A DNA stretch of 64,000 bases from the NCBI GenBank assembly GCA_035772405.1, contig JAYKKM010000378.1, positions 2,494,501 to 2,558,500 on the forward strand. The letters run 5' to 3'. Positions 13,426 to 27,322 of this stretch are shown here, piece by piece. The translations under genes and the position numbers were made by a program. The first letter of the stretch is position 1, and every line of letters starts with the position of its first letter. The notes beneath the pieces are model-generated. The model did no database searches and was not told the origin of the DNA. It was given only the letters and a program-made list of their open reading frames with translations. The stretch is from Chrysogorgia sp. JL179-B06 (lineage: Eukaryota > Cnidaria > Anthozoa > Scleralcyonacea > Chrysogorgiidae).

Positions 13426-14645
13426 TACACAAGCTCTGGATATGAGCTATTCTGCAATCTGATTGGTTCCTCTACTACTAGGCTATCAGCTCATATCCTA
13501 CTAGTAGAGAAATCTAGCAAAACGGCTGCCAGATTTGCAGAATTAAACGAAGAAATCCAAGTTTTACTGGGATATAGTACACCAAAATGCACACAGAAAG
13601 CAACCAAATTCGGAATGAAAGTATTTGACGGTAGATAGAACAACTAGATTTTACGAAAAGTTCTCCAAATTTCATATTTTTAGAAAAACAGCGACGTTTA
13701 AAGTGGCCTTCAAAAAAATTAAATTTTAGCGTTTCTACTTGGTTTACGAATGAATGGTTTACGAGTTCAAAGAAATTTGACAAGTACATAACAGAAATGT
13801 CCAAAACAAAGTTAAATGCTTGCTTAATAAAGCAATTTCACATTTCTGCTAAGGCAGAAAGATGGCTTGTAAATAAAAACAACAATGAAGTTCATTAGAG
13901 CTGCCATTTAGATTTCTCAAAAAACGTCAAACAAAGGTTTTAGCATAATTGGTGACCCTACCTTTGCTGAAGCTAACCATATTCTTGAAGCTTTCGTCAA
14001 AGACTTGAGAAAGTCTGGCAAGATAGCTGGAGTAGTCTACAAAAAAACCATTTCAAAAGAGCAAAAGGCGGCCTCGGCAACACCGAAGATGAGTCATACG
14101 ACAAAATCTTCCGTATCCAAAAAAATACTTGAAGCATCTAAATCATGCCTGTGAAAGTCTCTTTCAGCGTCCAAATGATTCAAAATGCAATAAGTTTGAT
14201 GTCAACATGAACGGGGTTCGGTATTCAAACATGGCAGTCGGCGAAGCTCCACGACAAAAAGTACAGTGTTCAACTTTCACCATTGCAATGTGAACATTTA
14301 CAACTGACTTTGCTGAACTGTTTTTTTGATCGGTAAAGTGGTTTTGCAGAGCGAAACTTTCTTCGTTCAAACTCTTTATAATATGAATGCCTTCCATATG
14401 ATTGATCGGCGTTTCACTTTCACGTGACATAATTTAATTATTCATATTTTGTCTTCATTACGCATGGCGGATGTTGAGAGAAAATTTAAAAATCTATTCA
14501 ATTACTTGTATAATATAAACTTGCAATTTTATGTTGTTCATATCCAGAGCTTGTGTATATACTCGGCTAGCGCCTCGTCGGCTATCAGCTCATATACGAC
14601 TCGAGTTCGTGGAATAACTGCTAAATATATTATTAGGGGAAGATA
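13426..14645 (+). mobile_element. Non-autonomous element with Crypton-like (KIAA1958-type) remnants
   Basis: The ends recur elsewhere: the left end (CTGATTGGTTCCTCTAC, near 13457) at 16.40 kb and 55.74 kb, and the right end (GGCTATCAGCTCATATACGA) at 15.6 and 55.96 kb. The centre holds broken coding matter: PTFAEANHILEAFVKDLRKSGK at about 13960-14025 and HLNHACESLFQRPNDSK at about 14135-14180. These resemble the tyrosine-recombinase-derived proteins of the KIAA1958/ZMYM/Crypton group. The minus-strand stretch at 14260-14430 (SRESETPINHMEGIHIIKS) also looks family-like, implying an internal inversion. Confidence 0.5.
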
Positions 14646-15014
14646 GGTGTTGATTACGTGTACGTAAGCTTTCCAATCTATTGCCCCCAAAACCCAAATT
14701 GGTGGCAAAATAAAAAATTATCACTGATACATGTATCTGGGTTGCACATCACATGTGAAAGATTATGTAATATATACAGGTTGCACCATTCAAACTTTAA
14801 CTGTAATGTTAAACACAAAACAAACAAGAACAGAACAGTAAAAAACAGGAGCAAATCTTAGTTAACATACATTTCCATGGTTCATGTGTCGCAGTAGCTT
14901 TATCTCTCTGTAGGTTCGTTTGGCAATAATTAAAGACTGGAATGGTCGAGAAAACTTCTTAATTGCAACCATTTGGTCACAATGGTTGTCTTTCGCTGAA
15001 CTGAAAAAAAAATA
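14646..15014. other. Unassigned spacer
   Basis: AT-rich sequence before the TA tract, with no supportable gene or repeat. Confidence 0.5.
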
Positions 15015-15421
<407 letters not shown>

Positions 15422-15424
<3 letters not shown>

Positions 15425-15600
15425 TAAATAACAAGTTCGAAAACATATATGAGTAGAGTGCTCTTAAACCGAGGTAGAGCGGAATAGTAAGACAATAAGA
15501 CAAACTTGAGTTACTTCATTTGAATTTTAATCACTACAGATCTGTTTCGTATGGCAAGTGTAGCTTACCACACTCATCAGGTGATTTTCGCGTGTGATTT
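15422..15600 (-). repeat. PLE terminal unit (type 4) carrying a full hammerhead
   Basis: Read on the minus strand: hammerhead, then CGCTCTACCTCGGT, GAGCACTCTACT and TTTTCGAACTTG, ending in (TA)n. A diverged plus-strand copy lies at 29743-29900. Confidence 0.75.
15527..15588 (-). ncRNA. Hammerhead ribozyme, all helices and core intact
   Basis: On the minus strand: helix I AATCAC / GTGATT; core CTGATGA (15574-15580); stem II of 10 bp (GTGTGGTAAG with CTTGCCATAC, loop CTACA); core GAAA (15545-15548); helix III CAGATCTG, self-complementary; cleavage expected after GTA, before GTGATT. This satisfies the type I hammerhead consensus throughout. Confidence 0.85.
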
Positions 15601-16432
15601 TCGCTGAGTTGGCTATTAGTTCATACACGACGAGAGCGAATGGTATAATTGTTTTATAATATAGCAAAACATTTTAAGATAATAATCGGAAAAACTATTG
15701 ATATGTCGCGGTGAATAAATTATTTAATTGAAATCAACTCCGCCATGATCTACTTCCGTCATGCGTAATGTTGTCACGTATGAAAGGTTTCTCGCTGAGT
15801 TGAAAACAGCTTCAGAATTTTGTCTGAGAGCCAAAAATTCGTTGAGATTGCTCAATAAAGAAAAAAGATCCTTTGAAAAGCCAAAAGGTAGGTCAATTTT
15901 TAGTTATTGTATCACGGTTATGAATATTTGGGCTTTTAAGTGGACGTGAAAGCTAAAAAAACATTAGCGAAAATCTCGCTTTGTTGTTTTTCGATGTGTA
16001 TCACCTAAAAATAACAAAAGTTTTCATTCATAATGCTTTATTACTTCAAAAATTATCTTTACTGAATAATAATCATAATATTTGTAATAAATATGTGCTG
16101 CTAGCTAACTTTTATCCTTTTTATTTTGTTTGACAAAACAATTCACAATTCAGTCGGGTTTTTCAAAGCCTTAAGACGATTTGTAAAGTGGATTTTGCAT
16201 TATAATTTCGTAAATTTTGCACTTGGTTAATGTATTTTCTGTTGAACATTAGCCTTACTCCTCTCAGTTCAGGTTTTTCGCTCTTGTGCGTTAAAGAAAC
16301 AGCCAGTTTCAACTGCAGTACGTAGAGAAAATTACACCGCCATTTTGATTTTTCATTACTAGTGATATATGAGCTGATAGCTTGCTAGTATGAGAACCAA
16401 TCAGATTGCAGAACAGCTCGTATACGGTGGAT
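15601..16432 (-). mobile_element. Second copy of the 13.4-kb element family, inverted
   Basis: Its left end (GGCTATTAGTTCATACACGA) matches the right end of the 13.4-14.6 kb element, and its right end (near 16400, reverse of CTGATTGGTTC) matches that element's left end. The 62-aa frame at 15761-15949 has no recognisable domain. Confidence 0.45.
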
Positions 16433-16578
16433 GGCTATATTATAAATATATATATTATAAATATATATATTATAAATATATATATTATAAATATATATAT
16501 TATAAATATATATATTATAAAAATATATATATTATAAAAATATATATATATATATTATAAATATATATATATATTATA

Positions 16579-16614
<36 letters not shown>
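16433..16614. repeat. TATAAATATATAT tandem repeat grading into (TA)n
   Basis: Units of about 16 bp (ATATATATTATAAAT) repeat at least six times, then turn into pure AT before the next palindromic unit. Confidence 0.9.
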
Positions 16615-16616
<2 letters not shown>

Positions 16617-16814
16617 TTTTCGCTTACCTCAAAACTGGTCTGCTACAACTTGTTTCATCTGTAAAAAGAATCTTCAGGCAGGTCACTGCCTGAAGATTCT
16701 TTTTACAGATGAAACAAGTTGTAGCAGACCAGTTTTGAGGTAAGCGAAAATCTATTATTTGCTCTAACTATATGTTGTTGAGCACTCTTTGCATTTCGTA
16801 GACCAAAACCTACA

Positions 16815-16815
<1 letters not shown>
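16615..16815. repeat. Head-to-head pair of type 1 PLE terminal units
   Basis: Near-perfect inverted arms centred at about 16680. The right arm runs through the hammerhead-like core (CTGAAGA ... GAAAC), GAGGTAAGCGAAAA, TTGCTCTAACTATAT, TTGAGCACTC and CCTACACG, then (TA)n. Confidence 0.8.

Positions 16816-16888
<73 letters not shown>
16816..16888. repeat. (TA)n microsatellite
   Basis: AT run between a type 1 pair and a PLE-1 pair. Confidence 0.97.
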
Positions 16889-16890
<2 letters not shown>

Positions 16891-17297
16891 CAAAGTGAAA
16901 AGGTGGTAAACTGCCAAGAATTTAGTGACGATATACTGACGTTTCGAGCGGAGCCCTTCATCAGAGTAAGACGAGACGAAATGAAATAAATAGGGCTTAT
17001 ATATATGCCAAAAGGGTGTCACAAATAGAAAGTAGCCAATCAAATGCACGGGAGATAAACAAACTAATAATTAATGAGATGGGAAACGTTAGATCATTTG
17101 CTATTTTTAACAGTCGATCAGCAAGCAGACTGAGGGGGCGGGAGAAATGACAGGTCCAATATTCAAGGGGATTAGGCGATAATATTAGCATAAGAAACAA
17201 AAACTTGAAAAGGAATGAAAGTGCATACGCGAATAATAAAAAATTAATAATAATAAAGGTTCCAAGCAAACTAAAATAACCAAAAACTTGTAGGAAA
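16889..17297 (-). repeat. PLE-1 pseudo-LTR with intact hammerhead (left arm of pair)
   Basis: Diverged PLE-1 terminal region. The hammerhead core at 16941-16973 (minus) keeps CTGATGA and GAAAC. CCAAT and TATA elements lie at 17.00-17.05 kb. It starts at (TA)n. Confidence 0.8.
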
Positions 17298-17993
17298 TTA
17301 AATAAAAGAAAAACGTTCGTTAAGACCAAGAGGATGTGTGGTGCCAAGTTTAAAAATGAGACGCTTCTCTTGCCGCTTGCGGTTATCGTTGCCACCGGAG
17401 ATGGGAAGGATGGCACAGACTTTCATGTCTGAAACCAAATGGTTGGAGCTGTTGAAATGGCGGGCTACAGGTTTGTCACCATCATTGATCCTCACGGAAC
17501 GAAGATGTTCAGCAAACCTGTCTGAAAGACGTCGCCCAGTTTCACCGATGTAGATTTTAGGGCATTTATCGCATGAAATGCAATACATTATGTTGGTGGA
17601 CGTGCATGAAAAAGCATGACGGATTGTGTGGTCGAATTTGGGGGCAGTAATAACTGTAGTGGGATTGAGAAAAGCGCATGTGTTACAGCGGGAACGGCCG
17701 CAAGAAAATGTTCCCGCTGGTGCCGAGGTATTTTGTTTAAGGGCACTATGTACTAAGGAGTCACGAATGTTTGTATTACGGCGAAAAGATACCAAAGGGT
17801 TGTCGGTGAAAATGGCTGACGTCTCAGGATCATTTTGTAAAATGTGAAAATTCCGATTAATAATATTTTTAACTTTAAAATTGAAAGGATGAAATGTTAG
17901 AACTAAAGGAATTTTATTGTTTGAAACTCGTTCCAAAGATGGTTCAAGGGCGTCTAAACGGGGGACGAGAAAAGCTTTCTGAACGGCGAGGTC
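17298..17993 (-). pseudogene. PLE-1 fragment: C-terminal third with GIY-YIG
   Basis: An open frame of PLE-1 from DLAVQKAFLVPRLDA through SCGRSRCNTCAFL and KIYIGETGRRLSDRF to the stop. The frame reads into the plus-strand arm only by chance of the palindrome; the true fragment ends at the inverted junction at about 17993. Confidence 0.85.
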
Positions 17994-20112
<2,119 letters not shown>

Positions 20113-20564
20113 TTTAAAATTTCGAGTGTTAGAATACATACATTTTAAGACCAAACCGGGAGCAATTGCGAAAAATGCAACTTCAAGGCCTTCCGGCTGG
20201 AGTTGAACCCGCAACCCTGCGATGCTAGTGCATGAGTGCTCTGACCACTGAGCTACGGAAGCCGTTGCCGAGAGCCTAGTCACGAGTTCTGTATATATGG
20301 TGGTGGTAATGCTGGGATAAGATTCTGGGTATATTATAGGTAATATTTGGCATTTCACTCGATCAAACTACATGTTGAAAGGATTTATGGTGAAGGAAAA
20401 TTTCGAGTGTTAGAATACATACATTTTAAGACCAAACCGGGACCAGTAGCGAAAAATGCAACTTCAAAGGCCTTCCGGCTGGAATTGAACCCGCGACCCT
20501 GCGATGCTAGTGCAGTGCTCTGACCACTGAGCTACGGAAGCCGTTGCCGAGAGCCTATAGTCAC
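20113..20564 (-). repeat. Two tandem tRNA-like SINE copies, minus strand
   Basis: Units of about 270 bp with a tRNA-like core: box A TAGCTCAGTGGTCAGAG, box B GGGTTCAATTCCAGCC in reverse. The tRNA-like parts lie at about 20190-20262 and 20480-20544. Flanking unit sequence includes TAATATTTGGCATTTCACTC and AAATTTCGAGTGTTAGAATA. Confidence 0.75.
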
Positions 20565-21003
20565 CTATAATATACCCAGAATCTTATCCCGGCATTACCA
20601 CCACCATATATACAGAACTCGTGACTAGGCTCTCGGCAACGGCTTCCGTAGCTCAGTGGTCAGAGCACTGCACTAGCAATCGCAGGTTCAATTCCTACCG
20701 GAAGGCCGCTAAGTTGCATTTTTCGCAACTGGTCCCGGTTTGGTCTTAAAATGTATGTATTCCAACACTCGAAATTTTCCTTCACCATATAAATCCTTTC
20801 AACATGTAGTTTGATCGAGTGAAATGCCAAATATTACCTATAATATACCCAGAATCTTATCCCGGCATTACCACCATATATACAGAACTCGTGACTAGAC
20901 TCTCGGCAACGGCTTCCGTAGCTCAGTGGTCAGAGCACTGCACTAGCAATCGCAGGGTTCAATTCCTACCGGAAGGCCGCCTAAGTTGCATTTTTCGCCA
21001 GTG
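20565..21003 (+). repeat. Two tandem tRNA-like SINE copies, plus strand
   Basis: Same unit in the opposite orientation, head-to-head with the previous pair. The tRNA-like core at 20641-20707 has acceptor-like ends GGCTTCC/GGAAGGCC, box A, a loop CTAGCAA in the anticodon position (AGC, alanine-like) and box B GGTTCAATTCC. The second copy stops at 21003, fused to a PLE-1 fragment. Confidence 0.75.
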
Positions 21004-21366
21004 CATGGTTCAAAGGCGTCTAAACGGGGGACGAGAAAAGCTTTCTGAACGGCGAGGTCTAAAAGGTTGGTAGGGTAACCACGTTGGACAAAAAAATATC
21101 TCATTTCCATTGATTTGGCTTGAAAATCTTGGTCGTCGCTACATAAGCGGCGAAGACGCAAGAATTGAGAGTAAGGGATGGATTGCTTAGTGTGGTTGGG
21201 ATGAGAGGATGAAAATAGAAGATAACTATGGGAGTCAGTAGGCTTGTACGAGACCGACGTTTTCAGCGAATCACCATTAATCGAAATTAAAATATCAAGG
21301 AACGACACAGAGGTCTCGCTGATTTCCCACGTGAACTTCAGAGCAGGATGAAAATCATGAACAAAG
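21004..21366 (-). pseudogene. PLE-1 internal fragment
   Basis: The minus frame encodes VSFLDILISINGDSLKTSV through DLAVQKAFLVPRLDAFEP. Both ends are truncated: one against the SINE, the other against (TA)n. Confidence 0.85.
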
Positions 21367-22084
<718 letters not shown>

Positions 22085-22099
22085 TATATATATATATAT

Positions 22100-22505
22100 G
22101 AACTTTAATCACGACAAATTGTGTTTTCGTATGGTAAGCGGAACTTACCACACTCATCAGGCGATTATCGCGTCTGATGTTGATACCTTGGTAACTTGAA
22201 ATTGTATAGCTCTTAGTTTGCACCATTATACGGGTGACGTCATAATAATAATATTGGTTTAGGTTTACAGGGTTATGAATAATTACTAGCTGATTAGATA
22301 TGTTGAAATATGGCTGGTTATTGGCTGCATAACAAGTGTTTTTTTTCTATGTCTACATGTCGATATAATTTCGTTCCTAGTGTTCAGTGAGCTTAGAGCT
22401 GAATGGCAAATTATAATAAATTTTTCATACTGGCATAGATTACATCTTTTTGTTTTGTTGGAATAGGGCTTGCATTGCTTAATTATTCTCCATTTGATCG
22501 AGTAT
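22100..22505 (-). pseudogene. PLE-2 C-terminus, 3' region and hammerhead (left arm)
   Basis: The minus frame encodes [29 protein letters not shown] and STCRHRKK, then about 180 bp of 3' region that also occurs at 29.56-29.75 kb, then the ribozyme. Confidence 0.75.
22104..22170 (-). ncRNA. Hammerhead ribozyme, canonical type I
   Basis: On the minus strand: helix I TAATCGC / GTGATTA (7 bp with one G-U); core CTGATGA (22154-22160); stem II of 10 bp (GTGTGGTAAG / CTTACCATAC, one G-U); core GAAA (22125-22128); helix III ACA...TGT; cleavage expected after GTC (22113-22115). It sits at the 3' end of a PLE-2 arm, next to AT dinucleotides. Confidence 0.88.
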
Positions 22506-22787
22506 CGGATATCGAGGATCGTATACCAAGCCACAGTCACAAGAGAAGACAACGGGGAAGAAAAACTTACGTCGGACTGACTGAGGGCGCGTTCAAAACA
22601 AGATGTCACAACCACACCAGCTCTTTCAGAATTCCAAAACGCAAACATGCCACTGAACTTAGCAAATATATTTGGAACTTAAAATAATCTCATATCCGAT
22701 ACTCGATCAAATGGAGAATAATTAAGCAATGCAAGCCCTATTCCAACAAAACCAAAAGATGTAATCTATGCCAGTATGAAAAATGTA
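22506..22787 (+). pseudogene. PLE-2 GIY-YIG fragment (right arm)
   Basis: The plus frame encodes KTYVGLTEGAFKTRCHNHTS, ATELSKYIWNLK, a stop, then in-frame [17 protein letters not shown] and RCNLCQYEK. It is head-to-head with the previous arm and is interrupted at 22787 by GACGT-rich DNA. Confidence 0.8.
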
Positions 22788-24440
22788 TTCGTTGACGTTG
22801 ATACGACGTTGTATCGACGTCGATCAACCACATCGACGTCGATACAACGTCGCTTTGTCGACGTGTTTATCGACGTCGAAAACAGACGTTGTTTCGACGT
22901 TGAATCGACGTCGATATCGAGTCGTTGAATTTCACGTCGGTTCTCGACCAAACATCGACGTTGTTTCGACGTCTGATTTTCGACGTGTTATCGACGTCGG
23001 AAACAGACGTTGTTTCGACGTTGAATTGACGGCGATATCGAGTCGTTATATCACGTCGGTTCACGACCAAACATCGACGTAAGTTGTTTCGACGTCTGCT
23101 TTTCGACGTGTTATCGACGTCAGAAACAGACGTTGTTTCGACGTTGAATTGAGGTCGATATTGTATCGTCGAATCTCTCCTCACTTAACGACCAAGCATT
23201 GGCCAAGCAAGTTGCTTATATAATTGGTGATAACATATTTTCGTTTCGACATCATAAATAGTCCATCAAAAAAAATGGTCCCAGACGAGTCAAAATGCTA
23301 TAGTTTCTTACTTTATTTTGTATGTATAAAAGCAACCTACTTTATATCAACTCGGACATGCGATGCAGCGACAGGAAAAAAGCATGCAGTAATGACGGAA
23401 AGATATTCAGGGAACCTATAGACTACTGTAACTGTAGTTGGATTTTAAGTGTCCTTCGGTTCGAAGACTTTGTCGGCGATCAGGGACAAGGACTATGCTT
23501 CAAGAACCCATTTAATTGGTTTTTGAAGAAACCTGTCTTCCTGTCAACAATAATTTTTAGCATAAGGTTTACGTTCATGTTGTCCGACTATAGCCGCCCC
23601 TTTTAAGTCTGAATGCCGTACTTATTGGCTTTTTTACCTTCTTTGTAAATCGTATTATTGCCTTTTTTATTCGTACTTTTTTACTGGAGTACTGTCCAAG
23701 TTATTAAACATATATTTCATGTCTAGTTGAGAAAAGTTTTGTTCTGTTCTTAACTTGTAATTGTAGTAACTGCAGTCTGCATGCTCAACAAATTTGTAAA
23801 TCTTCGAAATCAGATTGTTTAAAATTTATTACAAGTAACATACAATATTATATAATATTAAAACTTAGCCGGTTAAAAATTTGAAAACGAAAATAATAGC
23901 CATCACAGTTCGTAATTGCTTTTGCTAATTCATTATATACGATAAACATTACTATATATTTAAGAGGGGCGGGGTGGCGCAGCGGGTTAGTCGCAGAACT
24001 AAGTTAAGTTAAGTAAGTTAAGCAAGCGCGGGTAGGTACAGGTCACCGGTTGGTCTTCAGAAAGTGGAATCTCATAGCAGCTAGTCATGGGTTGGTTTTA
24101 CTCAAAAAAACAGGGTTAATTTTTACTCCGAAAAACGGACGATTTTGAACCTTTTTTGTGCCTCCAATAACTGAAATTGACGTTGAATCGACGTCGATTT
24201 CACGTCGTTCAGAGACTGTTGTTTCAACGTCAAATCGACGTCGAAGAGCGACGTCGTTTCAACATCCTGAAATTGACGTTGAATCGACGTCGAATTGACG
24301 TTGAATCGACGTCGATTCGAACGTTGTTTCGACGTCGTGAAAACAACGTCGATCCAATTTTGCGTTTTCAACCTTTTTTCAACGTCAAATCGACGTCGAA
24401 GAGCGACGTGGTTTCAACGTTGAATCGACGTTCTTTTTGC
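22788..24440. mobile_element. Element bounded by GACGT-rich degenerate arrays
   Basis: Two arrays (22788-23190 and 24170-24440) consist of spaced GACGTTGAATCGACGTCGAT-like motifs on both strands. The right one ends TTTTTGCCCGCTGGGTA. The about 1-kb interior (23191-24169) has no recognised ORF, and holds a possible tRNA-derived SINE start at 23967 (GGGTGGCGCAGCGGGTTAGT). I infer one element with long degenerate inverted ends; the interior could be unrelated. Confidence 0.45.
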
Positions 24441-24489
24441 CCGCTGGGTAAACACTAGGAATATCAACATGTACTGTAGACATAGTTAA

Positions 24490-25035
24490 CATTTTCGTTC
24501 ACCTTACTTACCCGTTTGGTTGGTTACGTGTAAGCTGTTGGCCGAGGGCGCCTTGGACTGGAGCGAGTAGTGGTACTTGGATCCAGGTTAAGATCTAACC
24601 AGGTGGTATCTTGAACTGACCACCCCCTTGGGACAGGTTACACCTTCACACCAATAAATTGGTGGAAATTTGACTTACTGTTCTTTGTAGATTTGATTAC
24701 AGGGAGGGATGGTGGGTTTGCGATTTCGTGGAGCTCTTGATAATGCGTGACACCGCTATTCAAGCAAGTGCGCTAATGGGTGCGCAACAGTTCGTGCCAG
24801 TCTCCAGGCCTGCTCCTCTCACCACGTGCTTGCCTCGATCGCATGCGGCGCCCGGTTACCTAGCTGTTAACCTTGGTTATTGCATAACCTCACTTAACAT
24901 TTTTCGTTCACCTTACTTACCCGTTTGGTTGGTTAGGTGTAAGCTGTTGGCCGAGGGGGCCTTGCACTGGAGCGAGTAGTGGTACTTGGATTCAGGTTAA
25001 GATCCAACCAGGTGGTATCTTGAACTGACCACCCA
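24490..25035. repeat. Structured RNA-like repeat, copies A and B, with block X between
   Basis: Copy A (24490-24715) and truncated copy B (24895-25035) share TTACTTACCCGTTTGG, a stem strand GTGTAAGCT and a hairpin TTAAGATC...GGTATCTTGAA. Copy A also has the closing strand AGGTTACACCT. Block X (24716-24892, GAGCTCTTGATAATGCGTGA...) recurs at 29383-29560. A third copy is at 42.1 kb. Function unknown. Confidence 0.55.
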
Positions 25036-25127
25036 AAGTGATGCGGAGTAATCACCCTTCCAAGTACCGATAAGAGCTCTTTACTGTTTACAACGAGGTT
25101 ACTGTGGATGTTCCAGATGAAGTGGTA

Positions 25128-26500
25128 TCTCGTTGGGTAGCCTACCCAAGTAAATTGGAGCATCAGTGGGTAGCATACCCAGATAAATTGGAGCATCGTT
25201 GGTAGCATACCCAGATAAATCGGAGCATCGTTGGGTAGCATACCTAGATAAATTGGAGCATCGTTGGGTAGCGTACCCAGATAAATTGGAGCATTGTTGG
25301 GTAGCAAACCCAGATAAAATGGCGTATCAGTGGGTAGCATACCCAGATAAATTGGCGTATCAGTGGGTAGCATACCCAGATAGATTGGAGCATCGTTGGG
25401 TAGCATACCCAGATAAATCGGAGCATCGTTGGGTAGCATACCCAGATAAATTGGCGCAACTGTGGGTAGCATACCCAGATAATTTGGAGCATCGTTGGGT
25501 AGCATACCCAGATAAATTGGAGCATCGTTGGGTAGCATACCCAGATAAATTGGAGCATCGTTGGGTAGCATACCCAGATAAATTGGCGCAACTGTTGGTA
25601 GCATACCCAGATAAATCGGAGCATCGTTGGGTAGCATACCCAGATAAATTGGCGCAACTGTGGGTAGCATACCCAGATCAATTGGCGTATCAGTGGGTAG
25701 CATACCCAGATAAATTGGCGCAACTGTGGGTAGCATACCCAGATAATTTGGAGCATCGTTGGGTAGCATACCCAGATAAATTGGCACAACTGTGGGTAGC
25801 ATACCCAGATAAATCGGAGCATCGTTGGGTAGCATACCCAGATAAATTGGCGCAACTGTGGGTAGCATACCCAGATAATTTGGAGCATCGTTGGGTAGCA
25901 TACCCAGATAAATTGGAGCATCGTTGTGTAGCATACCCAGATAAATTGGAACATCAGTGGGTAGCATACCCAGATAAATTGGAGCATCGTTGGGTAGCAT
26001 CACCAGATGAATTGGCGTATCAGTGAGTAGCATACCCAGATAAATTGGCGCATCAGTGGGTAGCATACCCAGATAAATTGGCGTATCAGTGGGTAGCATA
26101 GCCAGATAAATTGGCGTATCAGTGGGTAGCATACCCAGATAAATTGGCGCATCAGTGGGTAGCATAGCCAGATAAATTGGCGTATCAGTGGGTAGCATAC
26201 CCAGATAAATTGGCGTATCAGTGGGTAGCGTGCCCAGGTAAATTGGCGCGCATCGTTGGGTAGCATACTCAGATAACATATATAGGCGCATCGTTGGGTA
26301 TAGAATGCCCAGATAAATTGGAGCATCGTTGGGATAAATAGGAGCATGGTTGGGAAGCATACCAGATGAATTGGAACATCGGTGGGCAGCATACCCAAAT
26401 AAATTGGAGCATCGTTGGGTAGCGTATAGCACACCAAGATATATAAATTGGAGCATCGTGTGGCGTATAGCACACCCAGATAAATTGGCGGCGCCCTAGC
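25128..26500. repeat. 33-bp minisatellite, about 41 units
   Basis: The unit GGGTAGCATACCCAGATAAA plus 13 more bases has three common endings (GGAGCATCGTT, GGCGCAACTGT, GGCGTATCAGT). The period is a multiple of three and units lack stops, so long frames appear on both strands (275 and 507 codons). They read as 11-residue repeats, VAYPDKLEHRW on plus and PIYLGMLPTDA on minus. No start context, flanking exon or compositional bias favours either strand. Confidence 0.93.
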
Positions 26501-27322
26501 ACGACATGGTAGCAACGCTCATGCAGAGCCGCGATATACTTTACAACCTTAAAATCTCCTGCGCAACGCACATATATATTGCTATCGTGTTGTGGTTCTG
26601 TTAACTTGTTGGTGTAACCGCTGACCTGTAATGTGTGCAGTAGTGTGAGTGTTTCTATTTCCTCGCCATTTTCGAAGAAAGTCAATTGCAATGCTGATAT
26701 AAAAGTTAAATGGTAACTATTTTAAACATGACTTATAGTAAACTCCCACCATTTTTGTGCGTTATATTGACAGAAGGTTTCACCTCGTTGGGCGCGGCAA
26801 CCGTCTTTAAAGGACCCACATTCCACCTCTTAGGAAGACAAAAACATCGAGTAATCGAAGTAAATTAACCGTCTGGCGTCAGACAGAGTAAAAATCGTCT
26901 GTGAGACGCAAGAAAACATGAAATTTGACACTTGGTTGACACTTGGTTGACACTTGGTATATAGTAATAATAATAATATATATTTTCGTCGCCACAATTC
27001 ATAAAGGCCTATTGTCCATAGGCATCGATGATCGAAAACCAAGCTTGATTTCAAATTCATTTTTTGACAAGATTCCCACAGCGCTGGGATTGGCGCAGAT
27101 ACATGTACGCATATAGCGGACCTTTTGTTTGTGTTTATTGTCGGAATTACTGAATACTCCTTGTGGTAGGTGTCAAATTGTTTGCCACGACTTCCAATAT
27201 GATCGGAAGTGGTCGAATGTATACAGTGTCTTAATTAAGTGGTCCGGGATACCAGCTGCGGCCGCCGTCGTCGCGGCGCCTATACGGAAACTAGGCCCTG
27301 AGTAATTATTTTGCCTTTTAAT
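26501..27322. other. Unassigned spacer
   Basis: No gene or RNA is recognised. There is a triple direct repeat TTGACACTTGG near 26935. Confidence 0.5.

Noticed and set aside
20641..20707. A functional alanine tRNA gene
   Set aside because: Cloverleaf boxes are present, but the anticodon stem and T-arm spacing are imperfect and the unit is a multi-copy SINE.
22783..23184. Frames rich in RRR/STSI in the GACGT arrays (both strands)
   Set aside because: Low-complexity translation of degenerate repeats.
24933..26456. 507-codon minus frame and 275-codon plus frame over the 33-bp repeat
   Set aside because: Openness follows from a stop-free unit whose length is a multiple of three. There are two competing frames and no start or splice context.
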